From UBA1140 sp964409295 (GTDB lineage Bacteria; Campylobacterota; Campylobacteria; Campylobacterales; Sulfurovaceae), in NCBI GenBank assembly GCA_964409295.1, contig CAYPCV010000229.1, forward strand, positions 1 to 24,109: a stretch of DNA of 24,109 bases, read 5' to 3'. Shown one piece after another: positions 7,715 to 16,047 of the stretch. Position 1 is the first letter of the stretch. Every line of letters begins with the position of its first letter. The translations under genes were made by a program, and so were the position numbers. A model generated the notes under the pieces. It ran no database searches. It was not told the DNA's origin and saw nothing but the letters and a program-made list of their open reading frames with translations.

Positions 7715-10060
7715 TTATACCTCCTTTATACTTACTGAAGCATATCTTGAACCATCAAAGAGTTCATAAACATTCTCAGCAGATTTGAAATCTGAAAGAG
7801 CAACAATATCGCCTTCCATTTTTCTATCTTCTATAACATCAACAACGATGCTCCCTTTATCAAATACCACTTCTACTTTTTTACCCAAGCTCTCTGCCTT
7901 AGCTGTACTAACATAGAGTCCAAATGGTTCAAAAATTTGATGTGCTTTTGCCGAAAAATCATTAAACTGTCGTGCAGGATTACATCTATAAACAATATCT
8001 CCATCCAACAAAGTGTCATCATAGAACTTATCAACTTTTGGTGCATCTCTCTCTTCAGAAAGAACGTTCAATAGATAACCTCTATGCTCATTTCCTGCAT
8101 TATCGTAATAGTTGTCTAAACTGTCAAACTCAACAGCTTTGTAACCTCTATCGGTTGGTAAAGATTTCGTCCAATCAATGGTCTCTTGTGGAGCAGAAAC
8201 AAGCTCTTTCATCAAGTCATTCAACTCATAACCACCATAAGGTAACGCTGCGTTGGTAGGAACAACTCTTTTTGACAAGTTTGTAACTGTTCCCTCTTGC
8301 TGATTGAATGCAGGCATATCTAAATCGCCTGTTCCAAGAGCAGAAAGTTTAAAGTCTCCATTCTCATTATAACCAACCGTATAACCATCTGCTTCATCAT
8401 CAAGGTCACAAATAATTGCAACCCCTAAAGCATTTGATTTTGGTGGGTTCATAACCACATTAAAGTTTGCAGTCTGCTCAACAAGTGCGATAAGTTTAGC
8501 AAGATTGTCAGCTCGATCATGATAATAGTAATCTTCCCCAACCATAAGCGTAAATCGCTCTTTCTTCTTCATCATCTTATCGAAGCCCTTCATGAACTTC
8601 TTAGAGTCTCCACCAACCAAATCAATCAGACCTTCAGAACCACCAAGCTCGGCAATATAATCTTTTACATCAGATGAAAGTTTATCTTCATCTGCAAAAA
8701 GTGCAAGAACCAAGTAGAGTGTTGCCTCTTCTAAACCAACTTTATGATTAAACATCTCAACTGTTTTTCCAAATGAAGGAATCAGAGTATCACCAACTGG
8801 ATGGAAGTATAAACCTGCACCTTTGTTCATTTTTTGAACATTGTTAAACGCGTACTTTAACCCTGGGCTATCATTTCTTAATGAACCACCAACAGAGACA
8901 ATAAAGTCACTCTTCATAGAATCTTCCATTGAGGAAGTATAGAGTGAGTGACCAGATGCATCAGCATAAAGAGTCAAGAACTTTTGAAATGCTCTTACTT
9001 CTGGGTTGTATAACTTAACACCCATTTTCTCTTTTAGTGTCTGAAGCATTAATGCCTCTTCATTGGTAATCATAGAGTTAAATCGAATTGTCTTCGCTTT
9101 TTTCAATGCCTCAACAGCCGATGCAAATGCTTTAGCATCTTTCGTAACACCTCTATTTTCAAAGTCATAACCAAATCGTGCTGAACCATCTAATGAAACA
9201 TAGTTCCACTCATTGGTTACACGATAAATCTTCTCTTCTCTGTTCTCTATAGAAGTTGGTTTAACTTCATAATAGATTTGGAAACCATCCGATGAGTGAG
9301 CCGATACAGCAGGAATTTTTCTTAAATCCCAAGCGTTTGATGTATAGACAAAATCTTTACTTACCAATGCCCCAACAGGACATACAGCAATACACTCTCC
9401 ACAATCAGAACAGTCAGTTGAACCTGTACCATTACTTGGAGCAATTACCGATTTTTGAAGCTTATTCCACATAGAGTAAGCATCTTTTGGCATATCGTCT
9501 TTCCATGCCTTATCCAATGCTTCTCCACCACGTTTTGTGGTTTTAATGGCAGCATCTCCAATCATATCTTTACAGACAGTGGTACAACGTTCACATACAA
9601 TACATAATCCTGCATCATAATGAAGAACACTACTCCAATCTGTAGATTCTCGTTTTGTATCTTGAATAAAATACGATTGAGAATCAACCTGTAATTCTAG
9701 TGTGTAGTTTTGTAACTCACACTCTCCACTTTGATCACACACACCACACTGTAGTGGGTGGTTAACATCATAAACTTCCATCATCGCTCGACGCTCTGTT
9801 AGAATATCTGGAGTGCTAACGGTAATCTCCATGCCCTCTTTTACTTTAGCATTACAAGAATAAACCTGTTTTCCATCAGCTTCAACAAGACAGATACGAC
9901 AAGCCAGTGTCGGAGAACATCTCGTTAAGTAACAGATTGCAGGAATAAAAATATCGTTGGCACGAGCAGCATTGAGGATATATTCTCCCTCTTTTGCCTT
10001 ATACTCGACACCATCAATAGTAATACTTACCATATTTTCTACTGTTTGTAATTCGCTCAT
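7715..10060 (-). CDS. nuoG: NuoG paralogue 2 (complex I G-like subunit without N7, with two-cluster ferredoxin-like segment)
   Basis: This 781-residue protein is the second of two tandem NuoG homologues. Cluster ligands can be read in order. The [2Fe-2S] N1b site is C43, C54, C57, C69, and the N5 site is H101, C105, C108, C114 (HPLQCGVCDQSGECELQ). A segment with C153-x2-C156-x2-C159-x3-C163 and C217-x2-C220-x2-C223-x3-C227-P looks like a full two-[4Fe-4S] ferredoxin domain, as in [FeFe]-hydrogenases and formate dehydrogenases. The N7 region (about 251-261) has no cysteine. The remaining ~480 residues are a degenerate molybdopterin-oxidoreductase fold that in NuoG binds no cofactor; DLDMPAFNQQEGTVTN is shared with G1. 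There is no frameshift. The start has an AGGAAG Shine-Dalgarno sequence, one base after the G1 stop. It is likely an electron-wire subunit in the hydrophilic arm, and its separate role is unknown. Confidence 0.9.
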   Translation of the reverse strand: MSELQTVENMVSITIDGVEYKAKEGEYILNAARANDIFIPAICYLTRCSPTLACRICLVEADGKQVYSCNAKVKEGMEITVSTPDILTERRAMMEVYDVNHPLQCGVCDQSGECELQNYTLELQVDSQSYFIQDTKRESTDWSSVLHYDAGLCIVCERCTTVCKDMIGDAAIKTTKRGGEALDKAWKDDMPKDAYSMWNKLQKSVIAPSNGTGSTDCSDCGECIAVCPVGALVSKDFVYTSNAWDLRKIPAVSAHSSDGFQIYYEVKPTSIENREEKIYRVTNEWNYVSLDGSARFGYDFENRGVTKDAKAFASAVEALKKAKTIRFNSMITNEEALMLQTLKEKMGVKLYNPEVRAFQKFLTLYADASGHSLYTSSMEDSMKSDFIVSVGGSLRNDSPGLKYAFNNVQKMNKGAGLYFHPVGDTLIPSFGKTVEMFNHKVGLEEATLYLVLALFADEDKLSSDVKDYIAELGGSEGLIDLVGGDSKKFMKGFDKMMKKKERFTLMVGEDYYYHDRADNLAKLIALVEQTANFNVVMNPPKSNALGVAIICDLDDEADGYTVGYNENGDFKLSALGTGDLDMPAFNQQEGTVTNLSKRVVPTNAALPYGGYELNDLMKELVSAPQETIDWTKSLPTDRGYKAVEFDSLDNYYDNAGNEHRGYLLNVLSEERDAPKVDKFYDDTLLDGDIVYRCNPARQFNDFSAKAHQIFEPFGLYVSTAKAESLGKKVEVVFDKGSIVVDVIEDRKMEGDIVALSDFKSAENVYELFDGSRYASVSIKEV

Positions 10061-10061
10061 A

Positions 10062-12317
10062 TTAGCTTCCTACTCTTTCTAAATCTACTTTACTAAATCT
10101 ATAAGAGGATAGCAAAGCCGTACTTAAGCCCATATCAAATGTTGGGTTAAGGGCTATTGTACCCTTTAAAGATGTATCAATCTTAAACACTCTCTCAAAC
10201 TTTACAGAATTTATGGTGTAACATATTGTATCGCCATCTGTTAGCTTTGCAGCTGTTGCAAACTGTTGTGAACCTAAAAGGAAAGCATCTTTTGTTAGAT
10301 TATTAGATTTTGCTGTTAACGCTGAAAAATGCTCTTGTGGGTTACAGTTATAAACAACCGTTCCATCAAAAGCACTCATCTCTGCTACATCCTCTATTGA
10401 TATAGCCGTAGCAACAGCAACATCATCTAAAATATACCCTCGATATTCATTACCCTTCGCATCAAAATAGTCGCTTAAGTCATCGAACTCAACGGCTTTA
10501 AATCCTTTTGCTGTAGGTAAATCTTTTGTATATTTAATCGTATGCTTTGCGTTAAGACCAAGCTCATTTGCTAAATCATTTAAAACGTATCCACCATACT
10601 CTAAAACAACATTCATCGACGTTACTCGTTTACCCATAGAAGTTAATGTACCCTCTTGTTGAGTAAAGCTTGGCATGTCTAAATCGCCATCGCCCAAAGC
10701 AGACAAAGTAAAATCTCCTTTAACGTTATACCCAACAGTTGAACCCTCTATAGTATCGTCCAAATCACAAATTTGTGAAATTCCCATACCATTTCCAGCA
10801 GGAGGAATACAAATCACATTGAAACCTGCATACTGTTCAAGTAAAGCAACAATTTTTGCAATATTTTCAGCTCTTGGGTGTGCATATAAATCAGCACCAA
10901 CAACCAAAGAGAATCCACTTTTTTTAAGAAGTGATTTTTGTAAAGCTTCAAGCTCCTCTTCTCCAATATTTGATTCAGCAGAAAGGTTACCTATATCCAA
11001 GTCATTAAGAACAGCTCTAATATTTTCAGGTAAATCAATATCTTTTAAAAGAGTCTCTGCCAATAACGCAACCACACCCTCTTCTGACCCAGCTTCATAC
11101 TTTATAAACTGTGTCACAATATTTTTAATCTCAGAATCTTCAATTGGATGCATGTAAGCAACTCTTGCTCTATGCCACTTTGAAGCCATGTTAATATGAT
11201 ACTTCACAAGTGGAGCATCATCATTTACACGCGTTCCAACTACAATAACAGCTCTTGATTGAGAAAGCCTCTCCAAAGAACCACTGTAGAGTGATTTTCC
11301 AGTAATAGTTCCATACGAAGCCATAAACTTTTGAAATGCTCTAGCCTCATGAGAAACAAGTTTATAACCCTTGGTCTCTTTTAGCTTTTGTAAAATATGA
11401 GCCTCTTCATTAGAAATTTCGTTAGAAAAAAGAATAGTTTTTGCAGATTCAAACGCTTTTAATGCAGATTTAAATGCTGTTTCATCTTTTTTAACATCTT
11501 TATTAGCAATATCAAAACCGTAACGAGAAGCAGAACACATAGTAGAGAATTCAGCCGTATTACTCACACGATAAATCTCTCCTTTTTTCATCTCATAAAT
11601 TACATCATGACCACCACCACAGTGAGGACAAGTAGATGGAATTTGTGTAAGTTCCCAAGCATTTGCTGTATATTTAAAACGACTATCAACCAATGCCCCA
11701 ACAGGACATACAGCTGCGGCCTCGCCGAGCGTTTTATAGTTTGCATCTTGCTTTACATTCTCAATAGTTGAGTTGTACCCACCAAATTTAACTTTAAGTG
11801 CTTCATCTCCTGTAATCTCTGTAGAGACACGAACACACTTCTCACACATAATACATAATGCAGGGTCATAAGAGATAACTCCCCAATTTTGTACAGGACG
11901 AGCAGGCTCTTTGGCTGTAAAGCTCTGTTTACTTACACCAAATTCCATTGTTTTATTCTGTAAATCACACTCTCCACTCTTATCACATACTCCACACTCC
12001 AATGGGTGGTTTACATTATAGAGTTTCATAATATTTTGACGCTCTTTAAAAAGTTCATCATTATTAGTATTAACTACAGCTCCATCTGTTGCCTTCTCTT
12101 GACAAGACAAAATCGCCCCATCAACTCCCTCGACATCAACAATACACATTCTACACGAAGCGATTGGCAATGTTTTGGTCAGGTAACACATGGTTGGAAT
12201 ATAGATGTCATTTTCACGAGCAATTTCTAAAATCGTTTGACCAAAAACAGCTGAACAGCTTTTGCCATCAATCGTTACATTGATAGCTTTTGGTTCTATA
12301 TTTCTTGCACTGCTCAT
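10062..12317 (-). CDS. nuoG: NuoG paralogue 1 (complex I G subunit with variant N7 site)
   Basis: This 751-residue protein starts at the ATG that overlaps the upstream stop (TAATG), with GGTGG about 8 bases before it. An in-frame upstream start would add 13 residues (MYAMLL...) inside the previous gene and is unlikely. Ligands seen are N1b C44, C55, C58, C72; N5 H104, C108, C111, C117; and N4 C155, C158, C161, C204. An N7-like site has C230, C233, H237 and C261, with His where Cys is usual. The C-terminal part is the degenerate molybdopterin-oxidoreductase fold, homologous to G2 over its length (for example DLDMPSFTQQEGTLTS). It carries electrons between the input module and NuoI. Both paralogues are intact, so this is a real tandem duplication and not a broken gene. 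Confidence 0.92.
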   Translation of the reverse strand: MSSARNIEPKAINVTIDGKSCSAVFGQTILEIARENDIYIPTMCYLTKTLPIASCRMCIVDVEGVDGAILSCQEKATDGAVVNTNNDELFKERQNIMKLYNVNHPLECGVCDKSGECDLQNKTMEFGVSKQSFTAKEPARPVQNWGVISYDPALCIMCEKCVRVSTEITGDEALKVKFGGYNSTIENVKQDANYKTLGEAAAVCPVGALVDSRFKYTANAWELTQIPSTCPHCGGGHDVIYEMKKGEIYRVSNTAEFSTMCSASRYGFDIANKDVKKDETAFKSALKAFESAKTILFSNEISNEEAHILQKLKETKGYKLVSHEARAFQKFMASYGTITGKSLYSGSLERLSQSRAVIVVGTRVNDDAPLVKYHINMASKWHRARVAYMHPIEDSEIKNIVTQFIKYEAGSEEGVVALLAETLLKDIDLPENIRAVLNDLDIGNLSAESNIGEEELEALQKSLLKKSGFSLVVGADLYAHPRAENIAKIVALLEQYAGFNVICIPPAGNGMGISQICDLDDTIEGSTVGYNVKGDFTLSALGDGDLDMPSFTQQEGTLTSMGKRVTSMNVVLEYGGYVLNDLANELGLNAKHTIKYTKDLPTAKGFKAVEFDDLSDYFDAKGNEYRGYILDDVAVATAISIEDVAEMSAFDGTVVYNCNPQEHFSALTAKSNNLTKDAFLLGSQQFATAAKLTDGDTICYTINSVKFERVFKIDTSLKGTIALNPTFDMGLSTALLSSYRFSKVDLERVGS

Positions 12318-14326
12318 TATACTGCCACCATCGATATGTAGTAACATCGCATACAACGCTCTGCTTCACTTATCGCCTCTTCTCCTGTAAACCCTAGGTT
12401 TACCTCTTTGTTATTGGTTTTACGCTCTTCAACACCAAGTTTTTCACTCTCTTGACGTGGAATACCTGGCATCCAACCTGTAATCTTCTCTTTTTTATCA
12501 TAAACTCTAAGTCTTGCTAAGTGGTCTTCCATAATCTCATCATCAAGAAGTGTACACTTACCATCATAGATGTAACGTGAAATAACCGATGCAGCACGAC
12601 GTGCTTGACCAACTGCATTAACAATAGTCATTGGTCCATACTCACAATCCCCAGCAGCAAACAATCCCTCTTTAGAGGTCATGTAATCTTTACCATTGGT
12701 TGCAATAGAGTTCCAACTTGTCATCTTAATATCCCACTCATCAGGAATAATCTGTAAATCTAGTGATTGAGAAACAGCAGGAATCAAGTAATCAATATCA
12801 ATCTCAAAATCTCCACCCTCTATTTTAACCAATTGAGCTCGCCCACCATTAGGGTCTGGTACTAACTCAAACTTATTTACTTTAAGCTTAGTAAGCTTAT
12901 CTCCATCATCAAAAATCTCTTCAATAGATGAGTAGAATATAAACTCAACACCCTCTTCTACAGCTTCATGATACTCTTCATAAGTTGTATTTCTAATAAT
13001 GGTCTTCTCATCACGACGGTAAAGCATAATCACTTTTTTAGCACCCTCACGAATTGAACATCGAACAACATCCATAGATGTAAATCCACCACCAACACAA
13101 ACTACTGTTTTACCATTAAGCTCATTGGATGCAGGCGAACCAATACCATATTTATGCCATAAGTTAACCTTGTCAAGCATCTCAATAGCACCCCAATAAC
13201 CATGTTTACTTGGGTCTTCATTTGTAGCTCTTACTTTTTTAGAAAGTCTTGCACCAAAACCAAGAAGAGTAGCATCGTACTCTTCGTGAATATCTTTTAA
13301 CATCTCTGCTGTTACACGACAGTTATTCGTAATCGTTACAGCTTCCATATCAAGAACCAAATCAATATCTTTGTTGTACTTACCAATAGGCATTCTGTAT
13401 TCAGGAACACCCACTGCAACTTCCCCACCATTAACTGGTAGCTCTTCAAAGATATGAGACTTAATTCCCTCTAGTGCCAAATAGTACGCGGCAGTAAGTC
13501 CAGCAGGACCAGCACCAATAATGGCTACTTTTTTACCATCATTTCGTAATGGTTTTGGCTCAACAGGATGCAACCAAGGAATCTCATGGTCTGTCTCATA
13601 ATCAGCACCCAAACGTTTCAATTCCATAATAGAGATTGGCTCATCAAGGTTCATACGTCTACACGCATCTTCACATGGGTGTGGACATACACGACCACAA
13701 GTGTGTGCCAATGGCATGGTTTGACGTGTCGCAGCCAATGAATCAGTAAAGACCATATCTCTAACACCCTCAATATATGCAGGAATATCAACATGTGCAG
13801 GACACATATCGGTACATGGTGCAGTTACTTTGGCAATATATGAGATGTCTGAATCGTAATGAATAGATGGAATTTGAGCATCAATACATAAATCAAACTG
13901 CTCTTTGTAGTGTTCCATTAAATCTAAAATAGGTTTAGGAACAGTTTTTCCAATTTCACATTTTGATGTAACCATCATAGTTTGTGAAATCTCTTTAAGG
14001 TGGGCTACATCTTCATGAGACCCTTCTCCTCGTGCTATTTTGTCGAGTAAATCGTAAAGAATTCTACCACCCCAACGCCCTGGAGCACAACGACCACATG
14101 CCTCTGAGTACTCTTGGTACTGAGCAGCGTAGTTTGTTGCTAAAACAACAGCATCTATATCTTCATCAAAAATGGCAACACCATCCCAACCAATAAATGC
14201 TTTTGAATCACGCTCTCCATGATACGTTTCAGGCAGTTTAAATCCAGACTCACTCCACTCCTCGGATGGTTTACCACGGTTGTCGATAAACTCATCCCTC
14301 CAAGTAGAGAACAGTAACCTAGACAT
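12317..14326 (-). CDS. NuoF-position hybrid: degenerate NuoF C-terminal Fe-S domain fused to GltD-like FAD/NAD(P)H oxidoreductase
   Basis: This 669-residue protein sits where nuoF normally lies. Residues ~70-145 resemble the C-terminal iron-sulfur (N3) domain of NuoF: C77-GR-C80-APG ... C123, with Gly83 where NuoF has the third Cys. The FMN/NADH-binding first two thirds of NuoF are absent. Residues ~165-669 match the GltD/NfnB/DPYD-N family. They have Cys-rich Fe-S segments (C171, C175; C210, C214, C218, C222), an FAD Rossmann motif GAGPAGL at 271-277, a nucleotide motif VGGGFTSMD at 411-419, and a second FAD motif ending GLFAAGD near 554-560. A CxxC (C658, C661) lies near the end. It probably feeds electrons from NAD(P)H, or exchanges them with ferredoxin, into complex I; this is inference. 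It overlaps its neighbours by one base on each side. Campylobacter and Helicobacter have an unrelated or shorter protein in this position. Confidence 0.88.
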   Translation of the reverse strand: MSRLLFSTWRDEFIDNRGKPSEEWSESGFKLPETYHGERDSKAFIGWDGVAIFDEDIDAVVLATNYAAQYQEYSEACGRCAPGRWGGRILYDLLDKIARGEGSHEDVAHLKEISQTMMVTSKCEIGKTVPKPILDLMEHYKEQFDLCIDAQIPSIHYDSDISYIAKVTAPCTDMCPAHVDIPAYIEGVRDMVFTDSLAATRQTMPLAHTCGRVCPHPCEDACRRMNLDEPISIMELKRLGADYETDHEIPWLHPVEPKPLRNDGKKVAIIGAGPAGLTAAYYLALEGIKSHIFEELPVNGGEVAVGVPEYRMPIGKYNKDIDLVLDMEAVTITNNCRVTAEMLKDIHEEYDATLLGFGARLSKKVRATNEDPSKHGYWGAIEMLDKVNLWHKYGIGSPASNELNGKTVVCVGGGFTSMDVVRCSIREGAKKVIMLYRRDEKTIIRNTTYEEYHEAVEEGVEFIFYSSIEEIFDDGDKLTKLKVNKFELVPDPNGGRAQLVKIEGGDFEIDIDYLIPAVSQSLDLQIIPDEWDIKMTSWNSIATNGKDYMTSKEGLFAAGDCEYGPMTIVNAVGQARRAASVISRYIYDGKCTLLDDEIMEDHLARLRVYDKKEKITGWMPGIPRQESEKLGVEERKTNNKEVNLGFTGEEAISEAERCMRCYYISMVAV

Positions 14327-14790
14327 TACTTAGCCTTTTTCTTAGCAGGTGCTTTTTTGGCAGGCGTTTTCTTAGCTGGTGCTTCGGCAGTAGCTTTTTC
14401 AGCTTCCTCTTTAGCTTTCGCTTCAGCCTCAGCCTTTTCAGCATCAGCCTTTGCTTTCGCTTCAGCTTTCTCTTTGGCTACTCTTTCAGCTTCAATTCGT
14501 TTCTCTTCAGCCAATTTTTTCGCTTTTATTGCATCTTCTGTACGTTTAGCTCGCTCTTCATCCGAAACTTTTTTAACAACGATTGTCCAGTCAACCTCGT
14601 TGAATTTCAACGAGTTCATAAGGTCGTGGTTTAAGCCTCTAATAAAATCAGCAGACTTTTGAATAGAAGAGTAATCCCCTACTTCAAAAAGGAAAATACC
14701 CACTTCGCCAACTTTAAGTCGTGACTCAATAAGTTCTCCCATTCTGTCGTAGAAGTTTTCATGTAAATGTCTTAAATCATATCTTTGCAT
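14326..14790 (-). CDS. NuoE-position small protein, cysteine-free, with Lys/Ala/Glu-rich tail
   Basis: This 154-residue protein lies between nuoD and the NuoF hybrid. The first ~75 residues (MQRYDLRHLHENFYDRMGEL...) resemble the short protein found at the nuoE position in Campylobacterota. It contains no cysteine at all, so it cannot bind the N1a [2Fe-2S] cluster of true NuoE. Residues ~78-135 are a charged, probably helical or coiled-coil stretch of Lys, Glu and Ala. Residues 138-154 are a histone-H1-like PAKK tail. The tail is unusual; the family head alone is about 75 residues in Campylobacter as I recall. An AGGAG Shine-Dalgarno sequence precedes the start, and the stop overlaps the next start (TAATG). 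It is likely a structural part of the input module; no enzymatic function can be assigned. Confidence 0.8.
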   Translation of the reverse strand: MQRYDLRHLHENFYDRMGELIESRLKVGEVGIFLFEVGDYSSIQKSADFIRGLNHDLMNSLKFNEVDWTIVVKKVSDEERAKRTEDAIKAKKLAEEKRIEAERVAKEKAEAKAKADAEKAEAEAKAKEEAEKATAEAPAKKTPAKKAPAKKKAK

Positions 14791-14805
14791 ATTTTTCTCC
14801 TATTC

Positions 14806-16035
14806 CTATCTGTCAACTTCGCCGAATACAATATTGGTTGAACCAATAATTGTAACAACATCTGCTATATAAGTTCCTACCAAAATTTCTTGAAGCAATC
14901 CTGTATGGAAGAACGATGGAGCTCTACATTTAAGTCTATAAGCATAAGGGTCTCCCTCTGATTTAATGTAGAATCCAAGCTCTCCTTTTGGAGACTCTGT
15001 TGGAACATACACTTCCCCTTTTGGTGGTCGCATACCCTGAGTTACAAGAACAAAGTGTTGCATCAATGCGTAGTTTTGAGTCATCATCTCCTCTTTTGGA
15101 GCAGAGATGTATTGAGGAGCATGTGCCATAAGTTGTGGCTCTGTTTCATCATATTTCAAAATTAGCTGACGAATCATCTTTGTAGACTCTTTCATCTCTG
15201 CCATATACAATCGGTAACGACCATATGAATCATTTGTATCTGCAATAGGAACATCAAAATCTAACTCTGGGTAAAGCTCATATGGCTCTTCTTTACGAAT
15301 ATCATAAGCAACACCAGAACCTCTAAGCATAGGACCTGTACAACCCCAAGAGAGAGCATTTTCAGCAGAAATTACACCCACGTTTTCAAGACGCATTTTC
15401 CAAATTCTGTTCTCTTGAAGAAGTGCATTATAGGTATGCTCTAGCTCATAATCAACCTTATTACAGAAGTTTCTCATCTGTGCCATCCAACCTGCTGGAA
15501 TATCAAGTGGAACACCACCAATTCTAACAGCCGAATGAGTCAATCTCGCTCCACAGTAATCTTCCATCAAGTCCATTGCAAACTCACGTTCACGGAAGGC
15601 ATAAAGGAATACTGACATCGCACCAACATCTAGTGCATGAGTAGCAACAAAGAACAGGTGAGAGATAATTCTATTAAGCTCTAAAAGAATGGTTCTAATA
15701 ACCTGAGCTCTTCTTGGAGCTTCAATTCCAAGTAGTTTTTCAACAGCTAACGCATAAGCATAGTTGTTTGAAGTTGACGCAATATAATCAAGTCTATCCG
15801 TTGTTGGTAAGAACTCGTTATAGGTCATGTTTTCTGCCATTTTTTCGATACCACGGTGTAGGTAACCAATATCTGGATAGGCTTTAACCACCTGCTCTCC
15901 ATCTAGCTCTAAAACGAGTCGTAACTGACCGTGTGCTGATGGGTGCTGTGGACCAAAGTTAATAACCATTGTATTGTCATCACGCTCAAAATTGAGGTTT
16001 TCAAAAAATGGGGATAATTTATTTGGTTGTTGCAT
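14806..16035 (-). CDS. nuoD: NADH-quinone oxidoreductase subunit D (quinone-binding 49-kDa subunit)
   Basis: This 409-residue protein is descended from the [NiFe]-hydrogenase large subunit and forms the quinone site with NuoB. GPQHPSAHG at 28-36 contains His35, and RLDY ends at Tyr84; by homology these match the quinone headgroup ligands. Further family blocks are YCGARLTHSAVRIGGVP and WGCTGPMLRGSGVAYDIRK. The C terminus is the conserved DVVTIIGSTNIVFGEVDR. It is a separate gene from nuoC, not the NuoCD fusion seen in Enterobacteria. It starts 12 bases after nuoC with a GAGGGAG Shine-Dalgarno sequence. Confidence 0.97.
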   Translation of the reverse strand: MQQPNKLSPFFENLNFERDDNTMVINFGPQHPSAHGQLRLVLELDGEQVVKAYPDIGYLHRGIEKMAENMTYNEFLPTTDRLDYIASTSNNYAYALAVEKLLGIEAPRRAQVIRTILLELNRIISHLFFVATHALDVGAMSVFLYAFREREFAMDLMEDYCGARLTHSAVRIGGVPLDIPAGWMAQMRNFCNKVDYELEHTYNALLQENRIWKMRLENVGVISAENALSWGCTGPMLRGSGVAYDIRKEEPYELYPELDFDVPIADTNDSYGRYRLYMAEMKESTKMIRQLILKYDETEPQLMAHAPQYISAPKEEMMTQNYALMQHFVLVTQGMRPPKGEVYVPTESPKGELGFYIKSEGDPYAYRLKCRAPSFFHTGLLQEILVGTYIADVVTIIGSTNIVFGEVDR

Positions 16036-16047
16036 ATTATTCTCCCT

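Noticed and set aside
10675..11157. Plus-strand open frame of 160 codons opposite nuoG1
   Set aside because: It has no recognisable domain and lies wholly antisense to a conserved gene; AT-rich coding DNA commonly gives such frames.
7715..12317. Two NuoG copies as one frameshifted gene or as active molybdopterin enzymes
   Set aside because: Each copy has its own complete N-terminal Fe-S domain and full C-terminal body, so this is not a split gene. Operon context points to NuoG, whose molybdopterin-type fold binds no cofactor.
12318..12356. Upstream in-frame start adding MYAMLL... to NuoG paralogue 1
   Set aside because: It lies inside the preceding gene; the ATG at 12317 forms a TAATG overlap with GGTGG upstream, and the family core begins soon after it.
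14357..14662. Plus-strand Ala/Ser/Phe-rich open frame of 101 codons
   Set aside because: It is the antisense shadow of the Lys/Ala/Glu-rich tail of the NuoE-like gene and resembles no protein family.
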